From: Bacteroidales bacterium
GTDB taxonomy: Bacteria; Bacteroidota; Bacteroidia; Bacteroidales; UBA932
Length of the DNA stretch: 50,248 nucleotides
Reading direction: 5' to 3'
NCBI GenBank assembly: GCA_017471045.1
Contig: JAFUWZ010000023.1
Coordinates: 1-50,248 of the forward strand
Part shown: one piece after another, positions 36,433 to 44,858 of the stretch
Layout of the letters: every line of letters begins with the position of its first letter
Numbering within the stretch: the first letter of the stretch is position 1
Program-made: the position numbers and the translations under genes
The notes under the pieces: model-generated
Databases searched by the model: none
Told to the model about the DNA's origin: nothing
Seen by the model: only the letters and a program-made list of their open reading frames with translations

Positions 36433-38829
36433 TTATTCCACCTTCAGGACAAGTTCCTGCAGGTCGGCCTTGGAGGAAGAGGACCCGACCATCAGGGTAT
36501 AGAAGCCCGGCTCGATGCAGCGGGGGCCGACCTGGCCGGGGAAAGTGTTCCTGTCCTTCGGGGCCGAATACATCGAGAGCATTTCAGGAGTGATATCGAA
36601 ATGGACGGTAGCAGATTCTCCGGCCTTAAGGGATATGCGCTGGAAACCCTTCAATTCCTTGACGGGACGCGTGACGGAGGCATAGTTGTGTCGGATATAG
36701 AGCTGCACGACTTCCGTTCCATCCATTTCGCCCGTATTGGACAGGGTGAAAGACAGGGCGGCCTTCTGCCCGACGCGGACAGTCAGCGTATCGGACGTAG
36801 CGGAAGATGTCCCCTCGTCCCCATCGAAGGAGGGTTTCCCGTAAGCATAAGTCGTATAACTCAAGCCGAAGCCAAAAGGATAGAGGGCGCCGGTCGGGCC
36901 GATGGCGAACTGCCGGGAATACTGCATGGGACGGTAATTGTAAACGGTCGGGATCTGGCCGACATTGCGCGGGAACGTGACGGGCAGTTTGCCGGAGGGA
37001 TTGACCAGACCGAAGAGGACCTCGGCGACCGCCTGACCGCCCGCCATTCCGGCCTCCCAAGCGTTCAAGATGGCATTCACGTGCTCCTGCGCCCAGCCGA
37101 TCGACAGGGCGCGGCCGGTCGAGAGGATGAGCACCGTCGGCTTTCCGGAAGCAACCACGGCCTCCAAAAGTTCCTGCTGCCGCCCGGCCAAGCCGATGTC
37201 ATCGCGGTCGCGATTCTCGCCGCAGGTCGTACCGAAAGCGGAATAACGCTGGGAGTTCTCGCCCAGCACAAGGATGGAGACATCGGCGCGGGCCGCCGCG
37301 GCACGGGCGCTTCGGATCCCGGCGTCATCGATGTCGAAGATGCGCCCGTTGAAGCATTGGGCTTCGACGCTCGCTCCCGGGCAGTAGGTCTTGATTCCCT
37401 CCAGGATGGTCACCACATTCTCATCTGGCTGAGGGACCACCCAGTCGCCCAGGATCGTCTGACTGTCGGCGTTCGGCCCGCAGACGAAAATACGGCGGAC
37501 CGGCGTGCCTGCCCCCGAGGCCGCGGGATAGGCGGATGCGTCAAAACCGGTGGGCTGCAGCGGCAGGATGCCGTCGTTCTTCAACAGCACCATACTCTCG
37601 CGCGCAGCCTCCAGCGCCGTCTGCCTATGGGCTTCCAAGTCCCTGAGCGGCTCGCCGACCACGGGCACGGGATTCTCGAAGAGTCCGAGAGCGAATTTCG
37701 CCGTCAGGATCTTCCGGGCCGCCTCGTCAATACGGGACTGCAGGATACGCCCGGAACGCACGGCCTCCACGATCGTCTCGAAATAACCGTCGCCCTGCAT
37801 GTGGATGTCAATCCCGGTCTCCACGGAAACACGGAAAGCCTCTTCGACCGAGGGGAGCCACTTGTGATACAGATGCATGCGCTCAATGTCCATCCAGTCG
37901 CTGACGACAACCCCGTCGAATCCCAACTCATCCTTGAGCAGGGTCTGTACCAGCCAGGCATTGCCATGGCAGGGGATCCCGTTGATCTCGTTGTGGGCCG
38001 TCATGACGGTCGCAACGCCTGCTTCTTTCACCGCAACTTCGAAAGGAGGGAGATAGATCTCCCGCAGATCCCGTTCCGACAGGTCCATCGGGGCGGCGTT
38101 GAGCCCGCCGAAAGGTTCGCCCCCCGCAATCAAGTGCTTGGCACAGGCGAGCACGTGCTGCCCGTCCGAGAAATTGCGGTCGCGGCCTTGCAGCCCCCAG
38201 ATGTAGTATTTGCCCATCTCGCCGACGAGATAGGGGTCTTCGCCGAAGGTCTCTCCCATCCGGCCCCAACGGGCGTCGCGCGCCACGTCCAGGTTGGGCG
38301 TAAAGGTCCAGGCCATGCCGCACTGGCGCATCTCGCGGGCCGTCTCGGCGCCGATCCGCTCCATTAGTTCGGGATGGAAGGTCGAAGCCATGTTGATGTC
38401 CGTCGGATAGATGGTGCAGCCCTCGATCAAGCCGTTGCCGTGGATGGCGTCGATCCCGATCAGCAGCGGAATCCCGAGGCGGCTCTGCCGGGCGATCCGC
38501 TGGAGCCCGGCCGCTTCATCGACTGTCAGGACATGCAGGAAGGAGCCAACCTTCCCGGTGCGGATCTTGTCGGCCATGTCGGGATGTCCGAGATTCTCGT
38601 CATCCGCATCGACATTGCCATGGGCCGTGCCCTGTCCCGGCGGAACGTAGCAGGGGCCGACATACTGGCACATCTGGCCAACCTTCTCTTCAAGGGTCAT
38701 TTCCTTCAACAAGGCCTGCGCCCGATCCTCAGGCGCCAAGGACGTGTCTTTCCAATCCCAGGAAGAGCAGGCCGCCGCCATCATCAGCAAGGTGGCGCCG
38801 GCCAGGGTCATCTTCAATGGACGTTTCAT
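36433..38829 (-). CDS. Glycoside hydrolase family 3 beta-glucosidase lipoprotein (BglX type)
   Basis: Exported exo-acting beta-glycosidase. The start at 38829 gives a lipoprotein signal (AAAC, Cys21). The catalytic (alpha/beta)8 domain has LLIGIDAIHG, FTPNLDVARDARWGRMGETF, KHLIAGGEPFGGLNAAP and the nucleophile loop GVVVSDW (Asp311). The following alpha/beta sandwich includes RESMVLLKNDGILPL, and a C-terminal fibronectin-III-like domain starts near residue 690 (LSFTLSNTGEMDGTEVVQLY). At 798 residues it is normal for BglX. Transcribed from a symmetric divergent promoter. Lipid anchoring suggests action at the envelope; beta-glucoside specificity is likely but not proven. Confidence 0.93.
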   Translation of the reverse strand: MKRPLKMTLAGATLLMMAAACSSWDWKDTSLAPEDRAQALLKEMTLEEKVGQMCQYVGPCYVPPGQGTAHGNVDADDENLGHPDMADKIRTGKVGSFLHVLTVDEAAGLQRIARQSRLGIPLLIGIDAIHGNGLIEGCTIYPTDINMASTFHPELMERIGAETAREMRQCGMAWTFTPNLDVARDARWGRMGETFGEDPYLVGEMGKYYIWGLQGRDRNFSDGQHVLACAKHLIAGGEPFGGLNAAPMDLSERDLREIYLPPFEVAVKEAGVATVMTAHNEINGIPCHGNAWLVQTLLKDELGFDGVVVSDWMDIERMHLYHKWLPSVEEAFRVSVETGIDIHMQGDGYFETIVEAVRSGRILQSRIDEAARKILTAKFALGLFENPVPVVGEPLRDLEAHRQTALEAARESMVLLKNDGILPLQPTGFDASAYPAASGAGTPVRRIFVCGPNADSQTILGDWVVPQPDENVVTILEGIKTYCPGASVEAQCFNGRIFDIDDAGIRSARAAAARADVSILVLGENSQRYSAFGTTCGENRDRDDIGLAGRQQELLEAVVASGKPTVLILSTGRALSIGWAQEHVNAILNAWEAGMAGGQAVAEVLFGLVNPSGKLPVTFPRNVGQIPTVYNYRPMQYSRQFAIGPTGALYPFGFGLSYTTYAYGKPSFDGDEGTSSATSDTLTVRVGQKAALSFTLSNTGEMDGTEVVQLYIRHNYASVTRPVKELKGFQRISLKAGESATVHFDITPEMLSMYSAPKDRNTFPGQVGPRCIEPGFYTLMVGSSSSKADLQELVLKVE

Positions 38830-38851
38830 AGCGACATAATTTATGGTCAAA

Positions 38852-38907
38852 CAAAGATACAAGTTCCGTCCAACAATTGCAATTGTCCGGAATTATTCCA
38901 ATCTTTG
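38852..38907. promoter_or_regulatory. Mirror-symmetric divergent promoter with shared palindromic -33 region
   Basis: Minus-strand TATCTTTG (38859-38852, for the GH3 gene) and plus-strand AATCTTTG (38900-38907, one mismatch, for the 155-aa gene) are equidistant from the centre of the palindrome ACAATTGCAATTGT (38873-38886, centre 38879.5). On each strand TTGC from the palindrome sits exactly 19 nt upstream of its -7 box, so the two -33 elements overlap at 38877-38882 and only one polymerase should bind at a time. The palindrome could also be a repressor or activator site. Confidence 0.6.
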
Positions 38908-38932
38908 TATTGAACCACAAAGGATTGCGCCT

Positions 38933-39400
38933 ATGGCACGGAAAGAGATCAAACTGAAAGATGTGTTCAAGATGTCCCGGAAGGAGTTGCTCCGGTGCAA
39001 ACTTCACCTCGCCGGCAACAATGGCGGCGAAGAGCCCCTCGACATCTATCTCCGCGACCGCAGCCGCTGGATCGGCTGGAATGAATCCCGCACAGGGCGC
39101 AACGATTTTAACCGGCCCCTCATCTTCTGCCTCATCCGAGACTATCATCGCGAAGATGTCTGGCTCTTCGCCGGTGTCCTCCAGGTTGTCGAGCGGCTTG
39201 ATGACTGGAAGGAGAGCGGAGCGGGCTACAAGGTGGAGATGACCGACATCGGCGCCGAATATGCCGGACGCCTCATGGTCGGTTTCCACCGCTATCCCGG
39301 CCTGCGCGGCCGCTCCTTCAAGCTCGAGACCTTCTTCAAGGACATGACCGTCCACGAAATCCTGGACAAGCCTTACGAGATCAAACTGATCTACGGCTGA
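38933..39400 (+). CDS. Uncharacterised 155-aa cytoplasmic protein
   Basis: I do not recognise a named family with confidence. The protein has no signal or membrane helix. It begins MARKEIKLKDVFKMSRKELL and has a mixed alpha/beta pattern with RSRWIGWNES, REDVWLFAGVLQVVERL, AEYAGRLMVGFHRYPG and a C-terminal FFKDMTVHEILDKPYE. That order (short helix, 'W..F.F.G..', 'Y.GR...' and 'L.E.') resembles the N-terminal domain placed before GIY-YIG nuclease domains in some bacterial proteins, here standing alone; this is an impression only. The start is the ATG 26 bp after a promoter shared with the GH3 gene. Upstream in-frame codons to 38843 precede the promoter. Confidence 0.65.
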   Translation: MARKEIKLKDVFKMSRKELLRCKLHLAGNNGGEEPLDIYLRDRSRWIGWNESRTGRNDFNRPLIFCLIRDYHREDVWLFAGVLQVVERLDDWKESGAGYKVEMTDIGAEYAGRLMVGFHRYPGLRGRSFKLETFFKDMTVHEILDKPYEIKLIYG

Positions 39401-39412
39401 CCGTAAATGACC

Positions 39413-39440
39413 GTCCTGCCAACACATCTGACAGCAGGAC
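39413..39440. terminator. Hairpin between convergent genes
   Basis: GTCCTGC (39413-39419) and GCAGGAC (39434-39440) pair across a 14-base loop in the 56-bp gap between the 155-aa gene and the lipid kinase. Its core resembles the hairpin after the V-ATPase operon. No T run. Confidence 0.4.
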
Positions 39441-39456
39441 ATACAGATTAAAAGGA

Positions 39457-40389
39457 TCACAGGTTACCCACAAGGACGCCCAGCTGCCGGCCGGTCATCG
39501 AGATCCGCAGCGGAAGGGAGCCGACGATCTCGCCGTCCATCTCGACGATGTTCTCTCCGGTCATCTCCAGGACCCGGCAGCGGCCCGACAGCAAGAGGCC
39601 GGACTCGTTGACCGTCCCGTTGTACAGCCGGGGCAGCTGCGTCAGGATCCTGGACAACGGGGCCTTGGGCACGACCATGTAGTCGAGCAGGCCGTCATCG
39701 ATTTCCGACAACGGCACCTGCCGCATCCCTCCCCCGCTGTAGCGTCCGTTTCCGAAGGCTACGGAATACGCTTCTCCTTCGAAGACGACTTTCCCGTCCG
39801 CGACCAGACGGGTAGCGAAGGACTGGGTATGGAAAATGGTATAGAGCAAGGCGCCCAGATAGATGGTACGTCCTCGCTTCCCGCTGTCTTTCAAGGCATT
39901 GACGCGATCGCACACGTGTGAATCAAAACCCACGCCGCCGATATTGGCCATATAGCTGATTCCCCGGGAGGTCTCCACCCGGACGACGTCCTGGCGGGCG
40001 AACGCCCCCGCTGCCAGCAGGTCCACCACCGCCGCCGTATCATGCGGGACGCCCAGGGATTTGATCCAGTCGTTACCCGAACCGATGGGAATGACGGACA
40101 GGGTAAACTCCTCCGGCGCCGTCCCCTGTTCCGCACAGAAGCGCAAGATACCGTTCAGGACTTCGTGGACGGAACCGTCACCCCCAACGGCGAGGATTTT
40201 CCGATATCCATGGGACGCAGCCTCAAAGGCCAGCTTTTCCGCATGGAATTTGTAATTGGTGAGGGACGTCTTGTAGGGGACGGACAGGCTGGTGAGACGC
40301 TTTTCGGCGACCGCCCACTCGGACATCGTCTTGCCGGAACCAGCATGAGGATTCACGATGCAGTACCAGTCTGGCTTGATGGAAGGCAT
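39457..40389 (-). CDS. Diacylglycerol kinase-family lipid kinase
   Basis: Cytoplasmic or membrane-peripheral lipid kinase of the DagK/YegS family, 310 residues. ATP-binding signature AVGGDGSVHEVLNGI (about 66-80), then IPIGSGNDWIKSLG, and a C-terminal beta-sandwich with GNGRYSGGGMRQVPLSEIDDGLLDYMVV. The substrate could be diacylglycerol, a sphingolipid or another lipid; Bacteroidetes make sphingolipids, so the latter deserves a check. A TAGTTTTG box (40419-40412) lies 22 bp upstream, with TTCG 19 nt before it. Divergent from parA. Confidence 0.9.
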   Translation of the reverse strand: MPSIKPDWYCIVNPHAGSGKTMSEWAVAEKRLTSLSVPYKTSLTNYKFHAEKLAFEAASHGYRKILAVGGDGSVHEVLNGILRFCAEQGTAPEEFTLSVIPIGSGNDWIKSLGVPHDTAAVVDLLAAGAFARQDVVRVETSRGISYMANIGGVGFDSHVCDRVNALKDSGKRGRTIYLGALLYTIFHTQSFATRLVADGKVVFEGEAYSVAFGNGRYSGGGMRQVPLSEIDDGLLDYMVVPKAPLSRILTQLPRLYNGTVNESGLLLSGRCRVLEMTGENIVEMDGEIVGSLPLRISMTGRQLGVLVGNL

Positions 40390-40411
40390 AAAAGCATAGG
40401 GTTTTATGGGA

Positions 40412-40459
40412 CAAAACTAATAAAATAACAGGACTTATCGAATCTTTTTATTAATTTTG
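40412..40459. promoter_or_regulatory. Divergent -7 boxes between lipid kinase and parA
   Basis: Minus-strand TAGTTTTG at 40412-40419 (lipid kinase; TTCG at 19-nt spacing, one mismatch to TTTG) and plus-strand TAATTTTG at 40452-40459 (parA, 23 bp before its ATG, no recognisable -33). Confidence 0.6.
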
Positions 40460-40482
40460 CTTGATTAACGATATTCTGTCCA

Positions 40483-41259
40483 ATGGGTAAAGTCATTGCC
40501 ATAGCGAACCAGAAAGGCGGCGTGGGGAAAACCACGACCGCCATCAATCTCGCCGCATCGCTCGCCGTCCTGGAGAAGAAGGTGCTCATCATCGACGCCG
40601 ATCCCCAGGCCAACACCACCTCCGGCCTCAACTTCCTGCCGGACAAGGATGTAAGACGCTCCATCTATGAGACCATGATCGGAGAAATCGATGTCCATGA
40701 CGCGCTGATCCAAACGGAGATCAACCTCCTTCACATGATCCCTTCGAACATCAACCTCGTCGGTGTCGAGTTTGAGATGCTGGAGATGGATGAGCGTGAG
40801 TCCATCCTCAAGAAGGCGATCGCCCCCGTCCGGGACGAATACGATTACATCATCATTGACTGCTCCCCCACGCTGGGCCTGATGACAGTCAACGCCTTGA
40901 CGGCCGCAGACTCCGTCATGATCCCGGTCCAGCCCGAGTTCTTCGCCCTGGAGGGGCTCGGCAAACTCCTGCAGACCATCCGCCTCGTCCAGAACGGCAT
41001 CAACCCGGGCCTGACAATCGAGGGCTTCGTCGTCACGATGTTCGACGGGCGCACCAAAGTCCACGCCCAGGTAGTCGGAGAACTGCGGGAGCATTTCCAG
41101 GACATGGTGTTCAACACCATCATCCAGCGGAACATCCGGCTCAGCGAGGCTCCCTCGCACGGCAAGCCCATCATCCTGTACGACGTGATGAGCAACGGAT
41201 CCAACAATTACCTGAACCTTGCCAAGGAGGTTCTCGACAGAAATGAAAAACAGTCCTGA
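40483..41259 (+). CDS. parA: Chromosome-partitioning ATPase ParA/Soj
   Basis: Walker-type ATPase that positions the origin region. The 258 residues show the deviant Walker A NQKGGVGKTTTAINLAA, the A' motif IIDADPQANTTSGL, Walker B DYIIIDCSPTLGLMT and the late SEAPSHGKPI. ATG at 40483 follows a TAATTTTG box. ParB starts one base after its stop. Located with parB, DUF5683 and a lytic transglycosylase, an arrangement I know from other Bacteroidales chromosomes. Confidence 0.96.
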   Translation: MGKVIAIANQKGGVGKTTTAINLAASLAVLEKKVLIIDADPQANTTSGLNFLPDKDVRRSIYETMIGEIDVHDALIQTEINLLHMIPSNINLVGVEFEMLEMDERESILKKAIAPVRDEYDYIIIDCSPTLGLMTVNALTAADSVMIPVQPEFFALEGLGKLLQTIRLVQNGINPGLTIEGFVVTMFDGRTKVHAQVVGELREHFQDMVFNTIIQRNIRLSEAPSHGKPIILYDVMSNGSNNYLNLAKEVLDRNEKQS

Positions 41260-41260
41260 T

Positions 41261-42196
41261 ATGGCAAACAAGACACAAAGAGGCTTGGGTAAGGGACTCA
41301 GCGCGTTGCTGGGCGACAGTGCCGACCTGAACCAGTTCCGCAAGCCCGTCGGATATGTCAACAAAGAAATCGTCAGCAACGAATCGGAGCCGGCCGTTTC
41401 GGCCGACGTCCTGCGCATCCCCATCGGGATGATCGAGCCCAACCCGTTCCAGCCACGCGCCACTTTTGACCCCGACGCGCTCGAAGAGCTGGCCGACTCC
41501 ATCCGCACCTTGGGCCTGATCCAGCCGATCACGGTCCGAAAAATCGGCAGCGGACGGTACCAGATCATCAGCGGCGAGCGCCGTTTCCGTGCCAGCAAAC
41601 TGGCCGGGATGGATATGATCCCCGCTTTCATCCGGGAAGCCGACGACCAGGGCATGCTCGAAATGGCCCTCGTGGAGAATGTCCAGCGCGAGGACCTCGA
41701 CCCGATCGAGACGGCGCTCGGGTATCAGCGCCTGATCGACGAATGCCGGCTGACCCAGGAGCAGATGGCGCAACGTGTCGGCAAGAAAAGAGCCTCCGTC
41801 ACCAATTTCCTGCGCCTGCTGCGGCTGCCCGCCAAAGTCCAGCACGACCTCAAGGTTGGACTGATCAGCGTCGGGCACGCGAAGGTGATCCTGGGCGTGG
41901 ACGAGCCCAAGGATCAGGAGATGCTTTGCGACCTGGTGATCAAGGAAGACCTCTCCGTCCGCCAGTTGGAAGAAAAAGTCCGCAAGATGGAACGGGCCGC
42001 CCAGCCCTCCCCCTACAGCGACACGGTGGACCTCCCCGAGACCTACTACAAGGTTTTGGAATACATGGGACGTTTCTTCGGAGACAACATTTCCCTGAAG
42101 CGGAGCGCCGCCGGCAAAGGCAGCATCACCCTCCGTTTCGAGTCTGACGAAGAGATGGAAAGGTTCCTTCAGGCCCTTGAATCCCCCCGTGCCTGA
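41261..42196 (+). CDS. parB: Chromosome-partitioning protein ParB
   Basis: parS-binding CTPase clamp, 311 residues. The N-terminus RGLGKGLSALLGD matches most chromosomal ParB proteins. The CTP-binding domain has IEPNPFQPRATFD and ISGERRFRASKLAGMD, followed by the helix-turn-helix AQRVGKKRASVTNFLRLLRLP and a C-terminal dimer domain. An in-frame ATG at 41243 inside parA would add six residues. The ATG at 41261, one base after the parA stop, is preferred. No classical parS-like site was found nearby. Confidence 0.95.
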   Translation: MANKTQRGLGKGLSALLGDSADLNQFRKPVGYVNKEIVSNESEPAVSADVLRIPIGMIEPNPFQPRATFDPDALEELADSIRTLGLIQPITVRKIGSGRYQIISGERRFRASKLAGMDMIPAFIREADDQGMLEMALVENVQREDLDPIETALGYQRLIDECRLTQEQMAQRVGKKRASVTNFLRLLRLPAKVQHDLKVGLISVGHAKVILGVDEPKDQEMLCDLVIKEDLSVRQLEEKVRKMERAAQPSPYSDTVDLPETYYKVLEYMGRFFGDNISLKRSAAGKGSITLRFESDEEMERFLQALESPRA

Positions 42197-43140
42197 TGAG
42201 GAAAGCCATCCTGTCCATCCTGATCCTCCTGGCAGGCCTTGTGCTTGTCCCCCGGACTGCGTCCGCGCAGTTCAAGTCGGAGGCTTTTTCCCAGAATTAC
42301 GGGACCAGCGATGCAGATACGGCTCAAAAGCCCTTGTTTTCAGTCAAAGATTATATCCGGGGCATCGCTCACAAGGATACGATCCAGATCGGGACCTCTT
42401 TCGCCGGCTCCATGATCCTGGTCGGCGGCCAGCAGATCTATAACAGACAGTATTGGAAGCTTCCCATCGTTTACGGCGGCCTGGGTGCTACGGTCGGTCT
42501 TGGTTTCTATTACCGCAACCAATATACTCAGTCGCTCTCCGCCTACAACGCAGCACTGGAGCTGGATTCCGGAACTCCGTACACGGTCAACGACAGGGCC
42601 AAGGAACTCAGCACCTACCTTTTTATCGGCGGCGGGCTGGTCTACTGGGGCACCTTGATGGACGGCGTCATCAACTTTAAGAGTGACCGCTATCCCCTGC
42701 CCGGACGCGCCACGCTCTACTCTTTGCTCTTCCCGGGCCTGGGCCAGGTGTACAACCATGAATACTGGAAGATTCCCATCTACTGGGGCTTCCTGATCGG
42801 ATCCTATCACTATTGGGACGTCAATAAGAGAAACTATCTGAAGTATAAAAACATCTACCTTGCTGCAACCAGCGGGGAAGCCTACGACGGACCGTTCGGC
42901 GCCGAGACGGCACTCTACTACCGGGACATTTTCCGCCGCTACAGGGACTATTCGGTCCTGGCGATGGCGGCATTTTACCTCATCCAGGTCATCGACGCCA
43001 ACGTTTTCGCTTATATGCACGATTTTGAGGTCAACGAAGACATCAGCCTGCATATCCGTCCATCTGTCATCACCCCGGACCTGCAATTCGCCTCCCGCCC
43101 CGTCAATGCGGTCGGCGTCAGCCTGGGCATCACATTCTGA
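42196..43140 (+). CDS. DUF5683-domain membrane protein
   Basis: A 314-residue protein with a signal peptide (MRKAILSILILLAGLVLV, cleaved near SAQF) and several weak membrane helices. It carries the recurring phrase of this family, YWKLPIVYGGLGA and later LLFPGLGQVYNHEYWKIPIYWG. Common in Bacteroidetes; the function is unknown. TGATG overlap with parB on one side and four bases to the transglycosylase on the other suggest one transcript linking partitioning with envelope work. Confidence 0.85.
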   Translation: MRKAILSILILLAGLVLVPRTASAQFKSEAFSQNYGTSDADTAQKPLFSVKDYIRGIAHKDTIQIGTSFAGSMILVGGQQIYNRQYWKLPIVYGGLGATVGLGFYYRNQYTQSLSAYNAALELDSGTPYTVNDRAKELSTYLFIGGGLVYWGTLMDGVINFKSDRYPLPGRATLYSLLFPGLGQVYNHEYWKIPIYWGFLIGSYHYWDVNKRNYLKYKNIYLAATSGEAYDGPFGAETALYYRDIFRRYRDYSVLAMAAFYLIQVIDANVFAYMHDFEVNEDISLHIRPSVITPDLQFASRPVNAVGVSLGITF

Positions 43141-43144
43141 TCGT

Positions 43145-44851
43145 ATGAAGCTGAAACATCTGATATATCTGATCCCCCTCCTCTTCCTCGGCCTTGGCTT
43201 TACCTCATCCGGGCAAGAGATCTATACATACGGCAACAAGCAGGACAGTTCCCAACGCAGGCTCTTCCCCACCCAGAAAGACAGCCGCAGGTCCCACGGA
43301 AAGGAAGACACGAAGGCCCTCATCGATTCCCTTACCCGAAAGATCCGGGAACTGGAGGAAGAGCTCAACCAGCGGGACAGCCTGGAACGTGAAATGGTCA
43401 GCCTCATCGAAGAAGAATCAGCCTTGCCGGAGGACGGCTACACCGTCGAAAAGACCGACAGCCTGCTCAGCATGTGGTATCTCCAGAACCAGATCAGCCG
43501 CCTGCTGGAAGAGGATACCTTCAATGACCTGGAAGATATCGGCGAATTCAACTCCGACTCCGTCCGCTTTACGACCAACGTACCGGATTCCATCCTCGTG
43601 GAACGCCTCAAGAGGATGAACTCCTACATCACCCTCCCGTTCAACCCGATCGTCAAGAACTACATGATCCTCTACTCGGAGAAGAACGTCCCCAAGATGA
43701 AACGCATCCTCTCCCTGAGCGACTACTATTTCCCGATGTTCGAGGAAATCCTGAGCAAATATGACATGCCTCTGGAGCTCAAGTATATGGCGATCATCGA
43801 GTCCGCGCTCAACCCGGTCGCACGTTCCCGCGCCGGTGCGAAAGGCATCTGGCAGTTCATGTACAACACGGGACGCCAATACGGGCTGAAGATCAATTCT
43901 TTCGTCGATGAGCGCATGGACGTGGAAAAAGCGGCGGACGCCGCAGCGCGCTACCTCATGGACGCATACAACGTATTCGGGGACTGGGCCCTGGCCATCT
44001 CCTCTTACAACTGCGGTCCCGGCAACGTCAACAAGGCCATCCGGCGGGCGGGAAGACGCGATTTCTGGTCCATCTACCCGTACCTGCCCCGCGAGACCCG
44101 CGGCTACATGCCCGCCTTCGTCGGCGCGATGTACGCCATGACCTACTACCGGGAATACGGCATCGAACCGAATCCGTCCCCGATGCCGGCCCACACCGAC
44201 ACCTTCATCATCAACCGCAACCTCCATTTCGGGCAGATCAGCGACCTGATCGGCGTGCCGATCGAGGACCTTCGGGAACTCAACGCGCAATACGTGCACG
44301 ACATCATCCCCGGGAATGAGGCCCCCTACGTCCTGAAACTCCCGTACCAGTACACGAACTCCTTCCTGGACTGCCAGGACACCCTCTATACGCACCTGGC
44401 CGACTCGCTGTTCTCTCCCCAGATCCTGAAGAGCGTGGGGGACGGCACGGCGCCTGTCCGCGGCGGAGCGGGCGGGGGCAACGTCATCCGCTACAAGGTA
44501 CGCAGCGGCGATTACCTGGGACGCATCGCCAGCCGGTACCATGTCAGTGTCCGGCAGATCATGAACTGGAACCATCTCCGGAGCAACAACATCCGGGTCG
44601 GACAGGTCCTGACCATCTACACGGGCGGCTACGCCCCGTCTCCGGCCGCCTCCCAGGCCGGAAGCACTTCCCAGTCCTCCGGCACGGGCACCTCCTCCAC
44701 CGGGGAATACACGATCTATACCGTCCTCTCCGGCGATTCACTTTTCAAAATCAGCCAGCGCTACGGAGTCACCGTCAAAGCCATCATGGACCTCAACCAC
44801 TGCTCCAGCAACATCAAGGCCGGGCAGAAGCTGAAGATCCCTCGTAAATAA
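43145..44851 (+). CDS. MltD-like lytic transglycosylase with two LysM domains
   Basis: Cleaves peptidoglycan glycan strands in the periplasm. The 568-residue protein has a signal peptide (to about residue 23), a helical coiled stretch (59-95), the SLT domain with catalytic Glu219 in AIIESALNPVARSRAGAKG and WQFMYNTGRQYGL, then SYNCGPGNVNKAI. Two C-terminal LysM domains (about 448-492 and 523-567, each with SGDYLGRIASRY- or SGDSLFKISQRY-like starts) are separated by a Ser/Thr/Gly linker. ATG at 43145 follows DUF5683 by four bases. Confidence 0.94.
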   Translation: MKLKHLIYLIPLLFLGLGFTSSGQEIYTYGNKQDSSQRRLFPTQKDSRRSHGKEDTKALIDSLTRKIRELEEELNQRDSLEREMVSLIEEESALPEDGYTVEKTDSLLSMWYLQNQISRLLEEDTFNDLEDIGEFNSDSVRFTTNVPDSILVERLKRMNSYITLPFNPIVKNYMILYSEKNVPKMKRILSLSDYYFPMFEEILSKYDMPLELKYMAIIESALNPVARSRAGAKGIWQFMYNTGRQYGLKINSFVDERMDVEKAADAAARYLMDAYNVFGDWALAISSYNCGPGNVNKAIRRAGRRDFWSIYPYLPRETRGYMPAFVGAMYAMTYYREYGIEPNPSPMPAHTDTFIINRNLHFGQISDLIGVPIEDLRELNAQYVHDIIPGNEAPYVLKLPYQYTNSFLDCQDTLYTHLADSLFSPQILKSVGDGTAPVRGGAGGGNVIRYKVRSGDYLGRIASRYHVSVRQIMNWNHLRSNNIRVGQVLTIYTGGYAPSPAASQAGSTSQSSGTGTSSTGEYTIYTVLSGDSLFKISQRYGVTVKAIMDLNHCSSNIKAGQKLKIPRK

Positions 44852-44858
44852 TTCTGCC

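Noticed and set aside
39911-39920. CACACGTGTG palindrome about 570 bp before parA as a parS site
   Set aside because: It lacks the flanking TGTTt/aAACA arms of known parS; a 10-bp palindrome is expected many times by chance in 50 kb.
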